From positions 496,001 to 560,000 of the forward strand of contig NZ_JAHSTS010000002.1 in NCBI RefSeq assembly GCF_019145435.1: a DNA stretch of 64,000 bases. Reading direction: 5' to 3'. Made by a program: the position numbers and the translations under genes. The notes beneath the pieces were generated by a model. The model worked only from the letters and a program-made list of their open reading frames with translations, had not been told where the DNA came from and made no database searches. Positions 1-21,611 of the stretch are shown piece after piece. Source of the stretch: Pseudomonas ekonensis. GTDB taxonomy: Bacteria > Pseudomonadota > Gammaproteobacteria > Pseudomonadales > Pseudomonadaceae. How positions within the stretch are numbered: the first letter of the stretch is position 1; every line of letters begins with the position of its first letter.

Positions 1-3000
1 AAGCCGAACCAGGCGTCGGTGGCCTCGAACAGGCGCAGCACGTTGCGGTGGGCGAGCAAGGTGCCCTTCGGCTGGCCGGTGGAACCGGAGGTGTAGATCA
101 CGTAGGCCAGGTTGTCCGGGCTCATGTCCACGTCCGGGTTGGCGTCGCTGTAGCCTTCCAGGCCGTCGCGCTCCTGATCGAGCATCAGGCTGCGCACCGA
201 TTCCGGCACCGGCAAGCGGCCGAGCAGGTGGCTCTGGGTCAGCAGCAGGCCGATGCCGCTGTCGCCGATCATGTAGGCCAGACGGTCCTGCGGATAGGTC
301 GGGTCGAGCGGCACATAGGCGCCGCCGGCCTTGAGGATCGCCAACAGGCCGACGAGCATGTCCAGGCTGCGCTCCACCGCCAGGCCGACGCGCACGTCAG
401 GCCCCACGCCGCTGGCGATCAGCTTGTGCGCCAGCGGGTTGGCGCGGGCGTTGAGCTCGCCGTAGGTCAGGGCCTGTCCGTCGCAGGTCACGGCCACCGC
501 ATGCGGGGCCCGCTCGGCCTGGTCTTCGATCAGCCGGTGCAGGCAGCGCTCGCCCGGGAAGGCCGCAAGCGCCGGGTTCCACTGTGCCAGCGTGGCCTGA
601 AGTTCGGCGGCGTCCTGCACCGGCAGGTCGGCGATGCGCTGGCCGCAGTCGGCGACGATGCCGTGCAGCAGTGTCGTCCAGTGCTGCGCGAAACGCACCA
701 TGGTGGCGGCATCGAACAGGTCGGTGGCGTAGGTCAGTTCGGCCCAGACGTTGTCGGCCGACTCGAAGGTGTCCAGGGTCAGGTCGAACTGGGCGGTGTG
801 CGACACCCAACTCAGGCCCTCGATCCCGACCTTCGGCAGGCGCATCGCGCCCGAGGCGCGGCGGGCCTGGCTCTGGTGGTTGTGCAGCACCTGGAACAGC
901 GGGCTGTGGCTGAGGCTGCGCTCCGGTTGCAGGGCGTCCACCAGTTGCTCGAACGGCAGGTCCTGGTGGGCCTGGGCGCCGAGCACGGTGTTCTTGACCT
1001 GCTGCAGCAGGCTGCGGAAGGTCTGCTGGCTGTCGAATTCGGCCTTGAGCACCTGGGTGTTGACGAAGAAGCCGATCAGGCCTTCGGTCTCGACCCGGTT
1101 GCGGTTGGCCACCGGCACGCCGACGCGGATGTCGGCCTGGCCGCTGTAGCGGTGCAGCAGGGTCTGGAACGAGGCCAGCAGCAGCGCGAACAGGGTGACG
1201 TTCTCCCGTTGCGCCACCTGCTTGAGGCCGGCGGCCAGTTCCGCGCTGAGCGCAATGTCCTGGCGCGCGCCGCGGTGGCTTTGCTCCGGCGGACGCGGGC
1301 GGTCGGTCGGCAGCTCCAGCAGCGGCTGCTCGCCGTCGCCCAGTTGCGCGGTCCAGTAACCCAGTTGGCGCTCGCGTTCGCCGGCGTCCATCCACTGGCG
1401 CTGCCACACGGCATAGTCGGCGTACTGCACCGGCAACGCCGGCAGTTCGACGCTCTGGCCCTGGCTGTAGGCGGCGTACAGCGCCACCAGCTCATCGACC
1501 ATGATGCCCATCGACCAGCCGTCGGAGACGATGTGGTGCAAGGTGATGATCAGCGCATGGTCATCGGCGGCCAGGCGCAGCAGTTTGACCCGCAGCAGCG
1601 GGCCCTTCTGCAGGTCGAACAGGTGCAGGGTCTCGGCGGCGACCAACGCTTGCAGCGCGGCGTCGTCCAGACCGCCCTCGATCACGTCGACCGGCAGCTC
1701 CAGCGCCATCTGCGCCTGGATCACTTGCAGGGTCTGGCCCTGCTCTTGCACAAAGCAGGTGCGCAGGGATTCGTGGCGGGCGATCAGCGCATCGAAGCTG
1801 CGCCGCAACGCTGCCAGGTCCAGCTCGCCGCGCAGGCGCAGCGCCGCCGGTACGTGGTAGGCGGTGCTGGTCGGCTCCAGCTGCCAGAGGAACCACTGAC
1901 GCTCCTGGGCGTAGGACAGCGCCAGCGGTTGCTGGCGCGGCAACGCCACGATCGGCGGCTCCTGATGGGCCTGACCGACCCCGAGCGCAGCGACGAAGTC
2001 CGCCAGGGTGCTGTGCTCGAACAGGGTGCGCAGCGGCACCTGCACGTTCAGCGCCTGACGCACCCGCGACACCACCTGGGTCACCAGCAACGAATGCCCG
2101 CCCAGTTCGAAGAAGTTGTCGCCGAGGCCCACTTGCTCAAGTTTCAGCACCGCTTGCCAGATGCCGGCGACGGTGTGCTGGGTCGCGGTCTGCGGCGCGA
2201 TGTAGGCCGATTGCAGTTGGCTGGCGTCAGGCGCCGGCAGTGCCTTGCGGTCCACCTTGCCGTTGGGCGTCAGCGGCAGTTGCGCAAGGAACAGCAGATG
2301 CGCCGGCACCATGTACTCCGGCAGTTCGGCCTTGAGGCTGGCCTTGAGCGCGGCGCGCAACGCGGCCTCGCCGTCGGCGTCCAGGCTCGCGTCGCCGGCC
2401 GGCACCACGTAGCCCACCAGTTGCGGGCCGGTCGGGCCGTCCTGGGCGACGACCACGGTTTCGCGCACGCTGTCCAGGGCCAGCAGGCGCGCTTCGATTT
2501 CCCCCAGCTCGATGCGGAAGCCGCGGATCTTCACCTGATGGTCGATCCGCCCGATGTACTCGATCACGCCTTCGGCGCGGTAGCGGGTCAGGTCGCCGGT
2601 GCGGTACAGGCGCTCGCCGGTGCCGGAGAACGGATCCGGCACGAAGCGCTCGGCGGTCAGGGCCGGACGCTGGAAGTAGCCGCGGGCCAGGCCGTCGCCG
2701 CCGATCAGCAGTTCGCCCGGTGCGCCGAGGGGGTTCAGTTCCAGGTCGCTGCCCAGGATGTACAGCGCGGTGTTGTCGATGGGCTTGCCGAGGAACGGAC
2801 GGCTGCTGTCCGGGCTCAGCGGATGCAGCGCCGACCAGATGGTGGTCTCGGTCGGGCCGTACAGGTTCCAGACCTTCGCCGAGCGCGCCAGCATGCGCTG
2901 CGCAAGCTCCAGGGGCAGCGCCTCGCCGCCGCAGAGGAAGGTGCGGCCGTCGAGGATGGCGGCGTGTTCGTTGTCCAGCAGCATGCGCCAGGTGGACGGC

Positions 3001-5266
3001 GTGGCTTGCAGCATGCTCACGCCGTGGCGGGCGATCAGCTCCAGCACCGCCTGCGGGTCCTGGTGCACGTCCTTGCCGGTCAGCACCACGGCCGCGCCGG
3101 CCAGCAGCGGGCCATAGATCTCAAGGCCGAAGATGTCGAACGAGAACGTGGTCAGCGACAGCATGCGGTCGGCGGCGGCGATCCCCGGTTGCCCGACCAT
3201 GCTGGCGACGAAGTTGCTCAGGGCACCGTGGCGCACCATCACGCCCTTCGGTTTGCCGGTGGAGCCGGAGGTGTAGATCGTGTAGGCCAGGTGCTCGGCG
3301 TCCGGCGCCGTGTCGGGGGCCGATGTCGGGTAGTCCGCCAGCCAGTCCTGCGGCTTGTCCAGCAGCACGGTGGCCAGGCCGGCCGGGATCGGCAGCCGCG
3401 TCTGCAGGTGGGATTGGGTCAGCAGCAACTCAAGGCCGCTGTCCTCGATCATGTAGGCCAGGCGATCTTCCGGGTAGGCCGGGTCCAGCGGCACGTAAGC
3501 GCCGCCGGCCTTGAGGATCGCCAGCAGGCCGACGATCATTTCGGTGCTGCGCTCGACCGCGATGCCCACCAGCCGGTCCGGGCCGACGCCCAGCTCGATC
3601 AGCTTGTGCGCGAGGCGGTTGGCGCGGGAATCCAGTTCGGCATAGGTCAGCTGCGCGTCGCCGACGATCAGGGCGATGGCCTGCGGCGTTCGCTGCGCCT
3701 GCAAGGCGATGCGCTGGTGCACGCACGGCGCCGGCGCGGCGTGGTCGACCACGCGGTTCCAGTCCTGCAGCAGCACCTGGTGTTCGCTGTCGTCCAGCAG
3801 CGGCAGTTCGCCGACACGCCGGTGCGGCGCGGCGACGATGCCGCGCAACAGGTTGAGCCAGTGACGGGCCAGGCGTTCGATGGTTTGCGGCTTGAACAGG
3901 TCGGTGGCGTAGGTCAGTTCCGCCGCCACGCCTTCGCCGGACTCGTAGGTGCCCAGGGTCAGGTCGAACTGCGCGGTGCGGCCCTCCCAGACGATGTCCT
4001 CGACGCTCAGCTGCGGCAGTTGCACCTGGCTCTGGCGCTGGGCCCGGTCATTGACCGCCTGGTGGTTGTACATCACCTGGAACACCGGGCTGTGGCTGAG
4101 GCTGCGCTCCGGCTGCAGGGCTTCGATCAGTTGCTCGAACGGCAGGTCCTGATGGGCCTGGGCGGCCATCGCCGCTTGCTTGACCTCGGCCAGCAGACGG
4201 TTGAACGGCAGTTGCCCGTGCACCTCGGCGCTGAGCACCTGGGTATTGACGAAGAAGCCGATCAGGCCTTCGGTCTCGACCCGGTTGCGGTTGGCGGTCG
4301 GCACGCCGACGCGGATCTGCGGCTGGCCGCTGTAGCGGTGCAGCAAGGCCTGGAACGAGGCCAGCAGCACCATGAACAGGCTGGCGCCTTCGCGCTGCGC
4401 CAGGTGCTTGAGCGCGTCGGCCAGGTCCGTCGGCAGGTTCAGGTCCAGGCGCGCGCCACGGAAGCTCTGCACCGCCGGGCGCGGATGGTCGATCGGCAGT
4501 TCCAGCACCGGCTGCTCGCCGCCCAGGGTCTTGACCCAGTACGCCAGTTGCCGCTCACGCTCGCCGGCCTCCAGCCAGTGCCGTTGCCAGATCGCGTAGT
4601 CGGCGTACTGCACCGCCAGCGGCGGCAGGGTCAACGGTTGGCCGGCGGTGTCGGCGGCGTACAGCTTGATCAGCTCGCCGACCAGCACCTGCATCGACCA
4701 GCCATCGGAAATGATGTGGTGCTGGATCAACGCCATGACATGGTCGTCGTCCGCCACCTTCAGCAGCGCGACCCGCAGCAACGGGCCCTGCTGGAGATTG
4801 AACGGGCGCGCGGTCTCGCTTTCGACGAACGCCTTGACGGCGGCGTCCACCGCCGCCGCGTCCAGCCCCGGCGCCAGCGGCTCCACCGACACGCTCAACG
4901 GCATGTGCGGGTGGATCACCTGGCACGTCTTTTCCTCTTGCTCGACGAAGGTGGTGCGCAGGCTCTCGTGGCGGGCCACCAGGGCATTGAAGCTGCGCTC
5001 CAGCGCCGCGACGTCCAGAGCGCCCTTCAGGCGCAGGGCGCTGGGGATGTGGTACGCGGTGCTGTGCGGATCCATCTGCCACAGGAACAGCTGGCGTTCC
5101 TGGGCATAGGACAGCGGGATCGCCTCGAAGCCTGTACGGGTTTCCGGAATCGGCAGGTTGGCCGGCGAGACGCCCTCTTCGAGCATCTTTTCCAGGTACA
5201 GCTTACGTTTGTCCAGCGGCAGAGTGATAAAGCGCTTGGCAATCCTCAAAGCAACACTCGTGTCCA

Positions 5267-5267
<1 letters not shown>
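1..5267 (-). CDS. Pyoverdine-type NRPS, second synthetase (C-A-T-C-A..., 3' end outside window)
   Basis: Reading the minus strand from ATG 5267 gives an uninterrupted protein starting MDTSVALRIAKRF that leaves the window after about 1,755 residues. Visible order: N-terminal docking-type helix (1-44), condensation domain (about 45-470, HHIISDGW), adenylation domain (about 490-980), carrier domain near 1056 (GGHSLL), a second condensation domain (about 1115-1540, HHIVSDGW) and the start of a second adenylation domain (YTSGSTGQPKG). No epimerase lies between the modules. The nine pocket residues of the first A domain read DILQLGLIW, the well-known glycine code. The second A domain stops before its code, but its NVLRLFEAT segment is typical of Ser/Thr activators. 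The start overlaps the stop of the upstream synthetase (TGATG) with a GGAGGAGG ribosome site just before it, so the two are translationally coupled. The family assembles the pyoverdine peptide in the cytoplasm. It is probably a pvdJ/pvdD counterpart; the name is not certain. Confidence 0.93.
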
Positions 5268-17677
<12,410 letters not shown>

Positions 17678-17733
17678 TTCTTGGGATCCGGATTCAGTAG
17701 GCAAGAAGCACAAAGGCACGTCGTCCCTATAAA

Positions 17734-17757
17734 ACGAATCCAGACCTGAAAAATTAG
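17734..17757 (-). promoter_or_regulatory. Candidate PvdS iron-starvation box for the NRPS genes
   Basis: On the minus strand CTAAT (17757-17753), 16 bases, then CGT (17736-17734). The PvdS consensus is TAAAT-N16/17-CGT. It lies about 57 bases before the NRPS start at 17677, a sensible promoter position. The first element departs from consensus, but the same CTAAT variant recurs before the thioesterase. Confidence 0.5.
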
Positions 17758-17866
17758 CGATTGAGAACAACTATCAGAAGGGAGGCAAAGCGAGGATGGG
17801 CAAGTGAATTCCGCAAGGCGGGAGCCGCTGTCTTGATTGTGTCCTGCGGTGACCGGGCCGGCCTCT

Positions 17867-17957
17867 TCGCGGGCAAGCCCGCTCCCACAGGGTGCCGGGT
17901 GAATGCAGAAACTGCGGTCACCGCACAGCCAGATGAGAGCCAGCCTGCTGGCGAGGG
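17867..17957. repeat. Pair of REP repeats in the NRPS-thioesterase gap
   Basis: A REP core (GCGGGCAAGCCCGCTCCCAC) at 17869-17888 and a second, inverted copy (AGCCAGCCTGCTGGCGAGG) near 17937-17956. The 307-base gap between the thioesterase and the NRPS contains these repeats plus the iron-starvation box; no gene is seen. Confidence 0.75.
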
Positions 17958-17984
17958 TGCCGCCTGCAGGACAGGAGGGAAATG

Positions 17985-18722
17985 TCAGGCGCTCACGGCC
18001 AGCGCATGCCGCCGGTGATGGATCTCCAACTGGTCCTTGATCACCTTCAGCACCTTGGCCTCGTGCTCATGGATGAAGAAGTGCCCGCCGGCCAGCATGT
18101 CCACCGAGAAGCTGCCCCGGGTCTCCTTGCTCCAGCCGATCAGCTGTTCGGTGGTGGCGCGGTCGGCCTTGCCGCCGAGCACGTGCACCGGGCAGTTGAG
18201 CAAGGGGCGCTGCAACGGCTCGAAGGTGCCGCAGAGCAGGAAGTCCGCGCGCAGGATCGGCAGGGTCAGGCTCATCAGTTCCTGGTTGGCCAACACCTCT
18301 TCGCTGGTGCCGTTGAGCGTGCGCAGCTGCTCGATCAGCTCGGCATCGGTCTTGGGGTCGGCAAAGCCACGGTCGTAGTCGGCCCGCAGGGTCGGCGCCG
18401 CCGTGCCGGAGGCGAACAGCGCCACCGGCTCCGGGCAACCCAAGGCGCGCAAGGCATGGGCCAGCTCGCAGGCCAGCAACGCGCCCAGGCTGTGACCGAA
18501 CAGCGCGTACGGGGTCTTGAGCGTCGGGCGCAATTCTTTGGCCAACTGCATCGCCAGCCCCCGCATGTCGGTGTGCAGCGGCTCGTCGAACCGGGCCCCG
18601 CGCCCCGGCAGTTCCACCGGCTGCAATTGCAGCCATTGCGGCAGCTTGGGCCGCCAGCGGCTGTAGACCATGGCACTGGCGCCGGAGTACGGCAGGCACA
18701 GCAGGGTCAACTTGGTCACCAC
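17985..18722 (-). CDS. pvdG: Type II thioesterase of the pyoverdine cluster (PvdG-like)
   Basis: A 245-residue alpha/beta hydrolase of the NRPS type II thioesterase family. It has LPYSGASA near the N-terminus, the nucleophile elbow GHSLG (about residues 78-82) and a late GGHFFI with the catalytic His. Such enzymes release wrongly loaded or stalled intermediates from carrier domains. The start is one of two consecutive GTG codons at 18722/18719 preceded by GAGGG; no ATG in this frame is better placed. It lies just upstream of, and on the same strand as, the NRPS genes. In P. aeruginosa pvdG precedes pvdL, and another thioesterase (PA2411) lies near the NRPS genes, so the exact orthologue is uncertain. 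Its own iron-starvation box candidate lies at 18757-18781. Confidence 0.85.
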   Translation of the reverse strand: MVTKLTLLCLPYSGASAMVYSRWRPKLPQWLQLQPVELPGRGARFDEPLHTDMRGLAMQLAKELRPTLKTPYALFGHSLGALLACELAHALRALGCPEPVALFASGTAAPTLRADYDRGFADPKTDAELIEQLRTLNGTSEEVLANQELMSLTLPILRADFLLCGTFEPLQRPLLNCPVHVLGGKADRATTEQLIGWSKETRGSFSVDMLAGGHFFIHEHEAKVLKVIKDQLEIHHRRHALAVSA

Positions 18723-18756
18723 GCTTCCCTCTCATGAACGTCTCTATAGAGGGGGG

Positions 18757-18781
18757 ACGGATGGCCCGCCCGGCAAATTAG
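18757..18781 (-). promoter_or_regulatory. Candidate PvdS iron-starvation box for the thioesterase
   Basis: Minus strand CTAAT (18781-18777), 17 bases, CGT (18759-18757), 35 bases before the GTG start. It has the same CTAAT variant as the NRPS promoter and stands back to back with the perfect box on the plus strand, 11 bases away. Confidence 0.5.
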
Positions 18782-18792
18782 TCGGCGCCCGG

Positions 18793-18816
18793 TAAATTCC
18801 CCCGACAAGCGCTCGT
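18793..18816 (+). promoter_or_regulatory. PvdS iron-starvation box for the SCP2-JmjC gene
   Basis: TAAAT (18793-18797), 16 bases, CGT (18814-18816): an exact match to the PvdS sigma-factor consensus, 44 bases before the GTG start at 18861. It implies iron-starvation control together with pyoverdine genes. Confidence 0.7.
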
Positions 18817-18860
18817 TAACCGTTCAGACCAAAACAACAACGTCACAGCGGGGAATCACC

Positions 18861-19994
18861 GTGGATCTGCACAGCATTCTGGGCAAACTGTTCGCCAATG
18901 CCGGCGCCGTCGGCATCGAAGGCGTGTTCCAATTCGTGTTCGGCCCGCAGGCGGCGTACTGGGCCGAGGTCGGCGCCGCCAGCCGCACCGGGCCCGGGCG
19001 CCACGCCAGCCCCGATGTGACCATCGAAGTGGCGCAGCAGGATTTCCTCGGGATCATGGGCGGCACGGCCAACGTCGAGGAACTGTTCGCCAGCGGTCGC
19101 CTGAAGATCGGCGGCAACATGGGCCTGGCCACGCTGCTGCCGCAGATCATCGACCAGGCCATGCACGGCGGCGCCGTGACCGAAAAGGTCGACATGAACA
19201 AACGCTACCCGACGCCGGCGCGCTTCAGCGAGCGACTCACCGCAGGGCTGCCGGTGCAGACCCAGGTCGAACGGCGCCCGCGCAGCGAGTTGCCGGTGGA
19301 CGAATTCAGGCGCCGCTACCTGCCCCAGGGCATTCCCGTGGTGATCAGCAACGCGCTGCACGACTGGCCGCTGTTCAACCTCAGCCGTGAAGAATCGCTG
19401 GCGCATTTCGCCGAGCTGCAAGGCATCACCCGCCACGGCGACTACGTGAAGAAGACCTTCTCCACCGAACGGGACTTCCGCTCCACGTCCATGGCCGAGT
19501 TCATCGCCTCCCTCGACAGCCCGGCGGTCAAGGGCGAAAACGGCGAGCCGCCGGCCTACATGGGCAACAACATCCTGCCGGCCAAGCTGATGGAGCAGAT
19601 CCGCCTGCCGGCCTACTTCGACGCCGGGCTGTTCATCCCGCCCCGGATCTGGATCGGCCCCAAAGGCACGCTCACGCCGCTGCACCGCGACGACACCGAC
19701 AACCTGTTCGCCCAGGTCTGGGGCCAGAAGCGGTTCACCCTCGCCGCCCCCCATCACCGCGAAGCGCTGGGCACCTGGTCCACCGCGCCGGAGGGCGGCC
19801 TCGATGGCTGCGACTTCAACCCGGACGCGCCGGACTACGGGCGTTTCCCCGCGGCCCGCGACGTGACGTTCCTGCGGGTGGTGCTGGAGGCCGGGGACCT
19901 GCTGTTCCTGCCTGAGGGCTGGTTCCATCAGGTGGAGTCGGTCTCGACGTCGCTGTCAGTGAACTTCTGGGTGAATTCCGGCCGGGGCTGGTGA
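18861..19994 (+). CDS. SCP2 domain fused to JmjC-like cupin (cupin_8) oxygenase, pyoverdine-linked
   Basis: A 377-residue protein of two parts. Residues about 1-105 look like a sterol-carrier-protein-2 (SCP2) domain, with the typical ...ASGRLKIGGNMGLA... segment. Residues about 130-375 are a JmjC/cupin_8 fold with an iron facial triad: H275 and D277 in PLHRDD and distal H356 in GWFHQV. The family comprises Fe(II)/2-oxoglutarate hydroxylases, so an oxygenase acting on a carrier- or lipid-bound substrate is an inference. The start is GTG 18861 with GGGGA eight bases upstream. It diverges from the thioesterase/NRPS genes and has the best iron-starvation box in the window, arguing for a role in siderophore modification. 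I know no pyoverdine function for this fusion; beta-hydroxylation of a peptide residue is one possibility. No signal peptide, so cytoplasmic. Confidence 0.88.
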   Translation: MDLHSILGKLFANAGAVGIEGVFQFVFGPQAAYWAEVGAASRTGPGRHASPDVTIEVAQQDFLGIMGGTANVEELFASGRLKIGGNMGLATLLPQIIDQAMHGGAVTEKVDMNKRYPTPARFSERLTAGLPVQTQVERRPRSELPVDEFRRRYLPQGIPVVISNALHDWPLFNLSREESLAHFAELQGITRHGDYVKKTFSTERDFRSTSMAEFIASLDSPAVKGENGEPPAYMGNNILPAKLMEQIRLPAYFDAGLFIPPRIWIGPKGTLTPLHRDDTDNLFAQVWGQKRFTLAAPHHREALGTWSTAPEGGLDGCDFNPDAPDYGRFPAARDVTFLRVVLEAGDLLFLPEGWFHQVESVSTSLSVNFWVNSGRGW

Positions 19995-20036
19995 AACAGC
20001 AGCCTTGACCCTGCCCGGCGGTGCCCTTGCTGACGC

Positions 20037-20174
20037 AATCGCCAGCAAGCTGGCTCCTACAGGTTCATGTGCACGGCGGATCCCCTGTAGGAGCGAGCCT
20101 GCTCGCGATGACGGCAGCCCATTCAGCCTCGATGTATCAGATACACCGCCATCGCCAGCAGGCTGGCTCCCACT
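20037..20174. repeat. Three REP repeats
   Basis: REP cores near 20038-20062, 20084-20110 (opposite orientation) and 20149-20173, sharing the GCCAGCA(A/G)GCTGGCTCC core. They fill the 220-base gap between two convergent genes, the usual location of Pseudomonas REPs. No gene or clear terminator is seen there. Confidence 0.8.
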
Positions 20175-20214
20175 GGGGCCTGTGCAAGGCACAGATCCCA
20201 TGTAGGGGCGGGCT

Positions 20215-21387
20215 TCATTTGAGGTGACGGTAACTCTGGATCGCCGAGCCCAGCACCACCGCCCCCGCCGCGATCGCCAGCCAGAACCCGCTGCGGGCGC
20301 CGAAGGCATCCACCAGCGCGCCGGAACCGGCGGCGCCGACCGCCACGCCGATGCTCAGGCCGGTGACCAGCCAGGTCAGCCCTTCGGTGAGCTTGGCCGG
20401 CGGCACGATGCGCTCGACCAGCGCCATGGCGACGATCAGGGTCGGCGAGAAGAACAGCCCGGCGATGAACACCGCCACCGACAGCCCGAGAATATTGCCC
20501 GACAGCAACAGCGGCAGCGTGGTCACCGCTGTCGCCGTCCCGCCGTACATGAACAGTTGCGGCAGCGGCAGCCGCGAACGCATCGCCCCGAACGCGATGC
20601 CGGCCAGGCACGAACCGATGGCGTACACCGACAGCACGATGCTCGCCGCCGCCGGCTGGCCCTGCTGCTGGGCGAAGGCGACGCTGACCACGTCCACCAC
20701 GCCGACGATGACGCCCATGGCGACCATCAGCAGCAACAGCAGGCGGATGTCCGGCGAGCGGATGATCGAGCCCTGGTGGTGTTCTTCGTGAGGATGCACC
20801 GGCGGTTCGGTGCTGCGCTGGGCCACGAACGCGGTGACGCCCACCGCCAGCATCAGCAGCGCCGCCAGCGGCCCGGCCTCGGGGAACACCGCCACGCACA
20901 ACCCCACCGACAGCGGCGGGCCGACGATGAAGCAGACCTCGTCGAGCACCGACTCCAGCGCATAGGCGGTCTGCAATTGCGGCTGGCCGCGGTAGATCCG
21001 GGTCCAGCGCGCCCGCACCATCGCTGACATGCTCGGCATGCAGCCGGCCAACGCGGCGCAGACGAACAGCGTCCAGTACGGCGCCTGCAAGCGGGTGCAC
21101 AGCAGCAACATCAGCAGCGCCCCGCCGCCGATCAGCGCCGACACCGGCAGCACCCGGCCCTGGCCGAACCGGTCCACCAGCCGCGATACCTGCGGCGCGC
21201 AGAACGCCGTGGCCAGCGCGAACGTCGCCGCCACCCCGCCGGCCAGGCTGTAGCCGCCCTTGAGCTGGGACAGCATGGTGATCACGCCGATGCCGGTCAT
21301 GGAAATCGGCATGCGCGCGATCATCCCGGCGATCACAAAGTTGCGGGCGCCGGGGGCGTTGAACAGTTCGCGGTAAGGATTGGCCAT
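20215..21387 (-). CDS. MFS transporter
   Basis: A 390-residue hydrophobic protein with about 12 membrane segments and an internal break after about six (the polar HPHEEHHQGS stretch near the middle), as in major facilitator permeases. The start MANPYRELF (21387) is preferred; an in-frame ATG 54 bases upstream adds a polar, unhelpful extension. It resembles drug/sugar-efflux MFS proteins of pseudomonads, but nothing shows the substrate. It points towards the siderophore genes yet is separated by REPs and convergent with the SCP2-JmjC gene, and no iron box was seen before it, so a pyoverdine role is not supported. Confidence 0.85.
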   Translation of the reverse strand: MANPYRELFNAPGARNFVIAGMIARMPISMTGIGVITMLSQLKGGYSLAGGVAATFALATAFCAPQVSRLVDRFGQGRVLPVSALIGGGALLMLLLCTRLQAPYWTLFVCAALAGCMPSMSAMVRARWTRIYRGQPQLQTAYALESVLDEVCFIVGPPLSVGLCVAVFPEAGPLAALLMLAVGVTAFVAQRSTEPPVHPHEEHHQGSIIRSPDIRLLLLLMVAMGVIVGVVDVVSVAFAQQQGQPAAASIVLSVYAIGSCLAGIAFGAMRSRLPLPQLFMYGGTATAVTTLPLLLSGNILGLSVAVFIAGLFFSPTLIVAMALVERIVPPAKLTEGLTWLVTGLSIGVAVGAAGSGALVDAFGARSGFWLAIAAGAVVLGSAIQSYRHLK

Positions 21388-21611
21388 CGGTTGCGGTCTC
21401 GTCAGGGGCCTGCAACTTGCCACAAAGGCCCGTGGACGCAAAAGCGCCGAATTGTTGGTGGAGTGTGAAGCCCGCGTCCGTCGGGCCGTTTGGCGAAACC
21501 CGCCGCGCCGGACTATTTTTCAACGGTACCGATCACCCACGCCTGTTGTTCACCAGCCAGTCGGGTCAGCCGTCACGCCCTGCCGCGAAGGCCTTCATAC
21601 GAGCCAAAGCC

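Noticed and set aside
20215..21387. MFS gene as the pyoverdine exporter
   Set aside because: Only proximity supports it; no iron box was seen before it and REPs separate it from the cluster.
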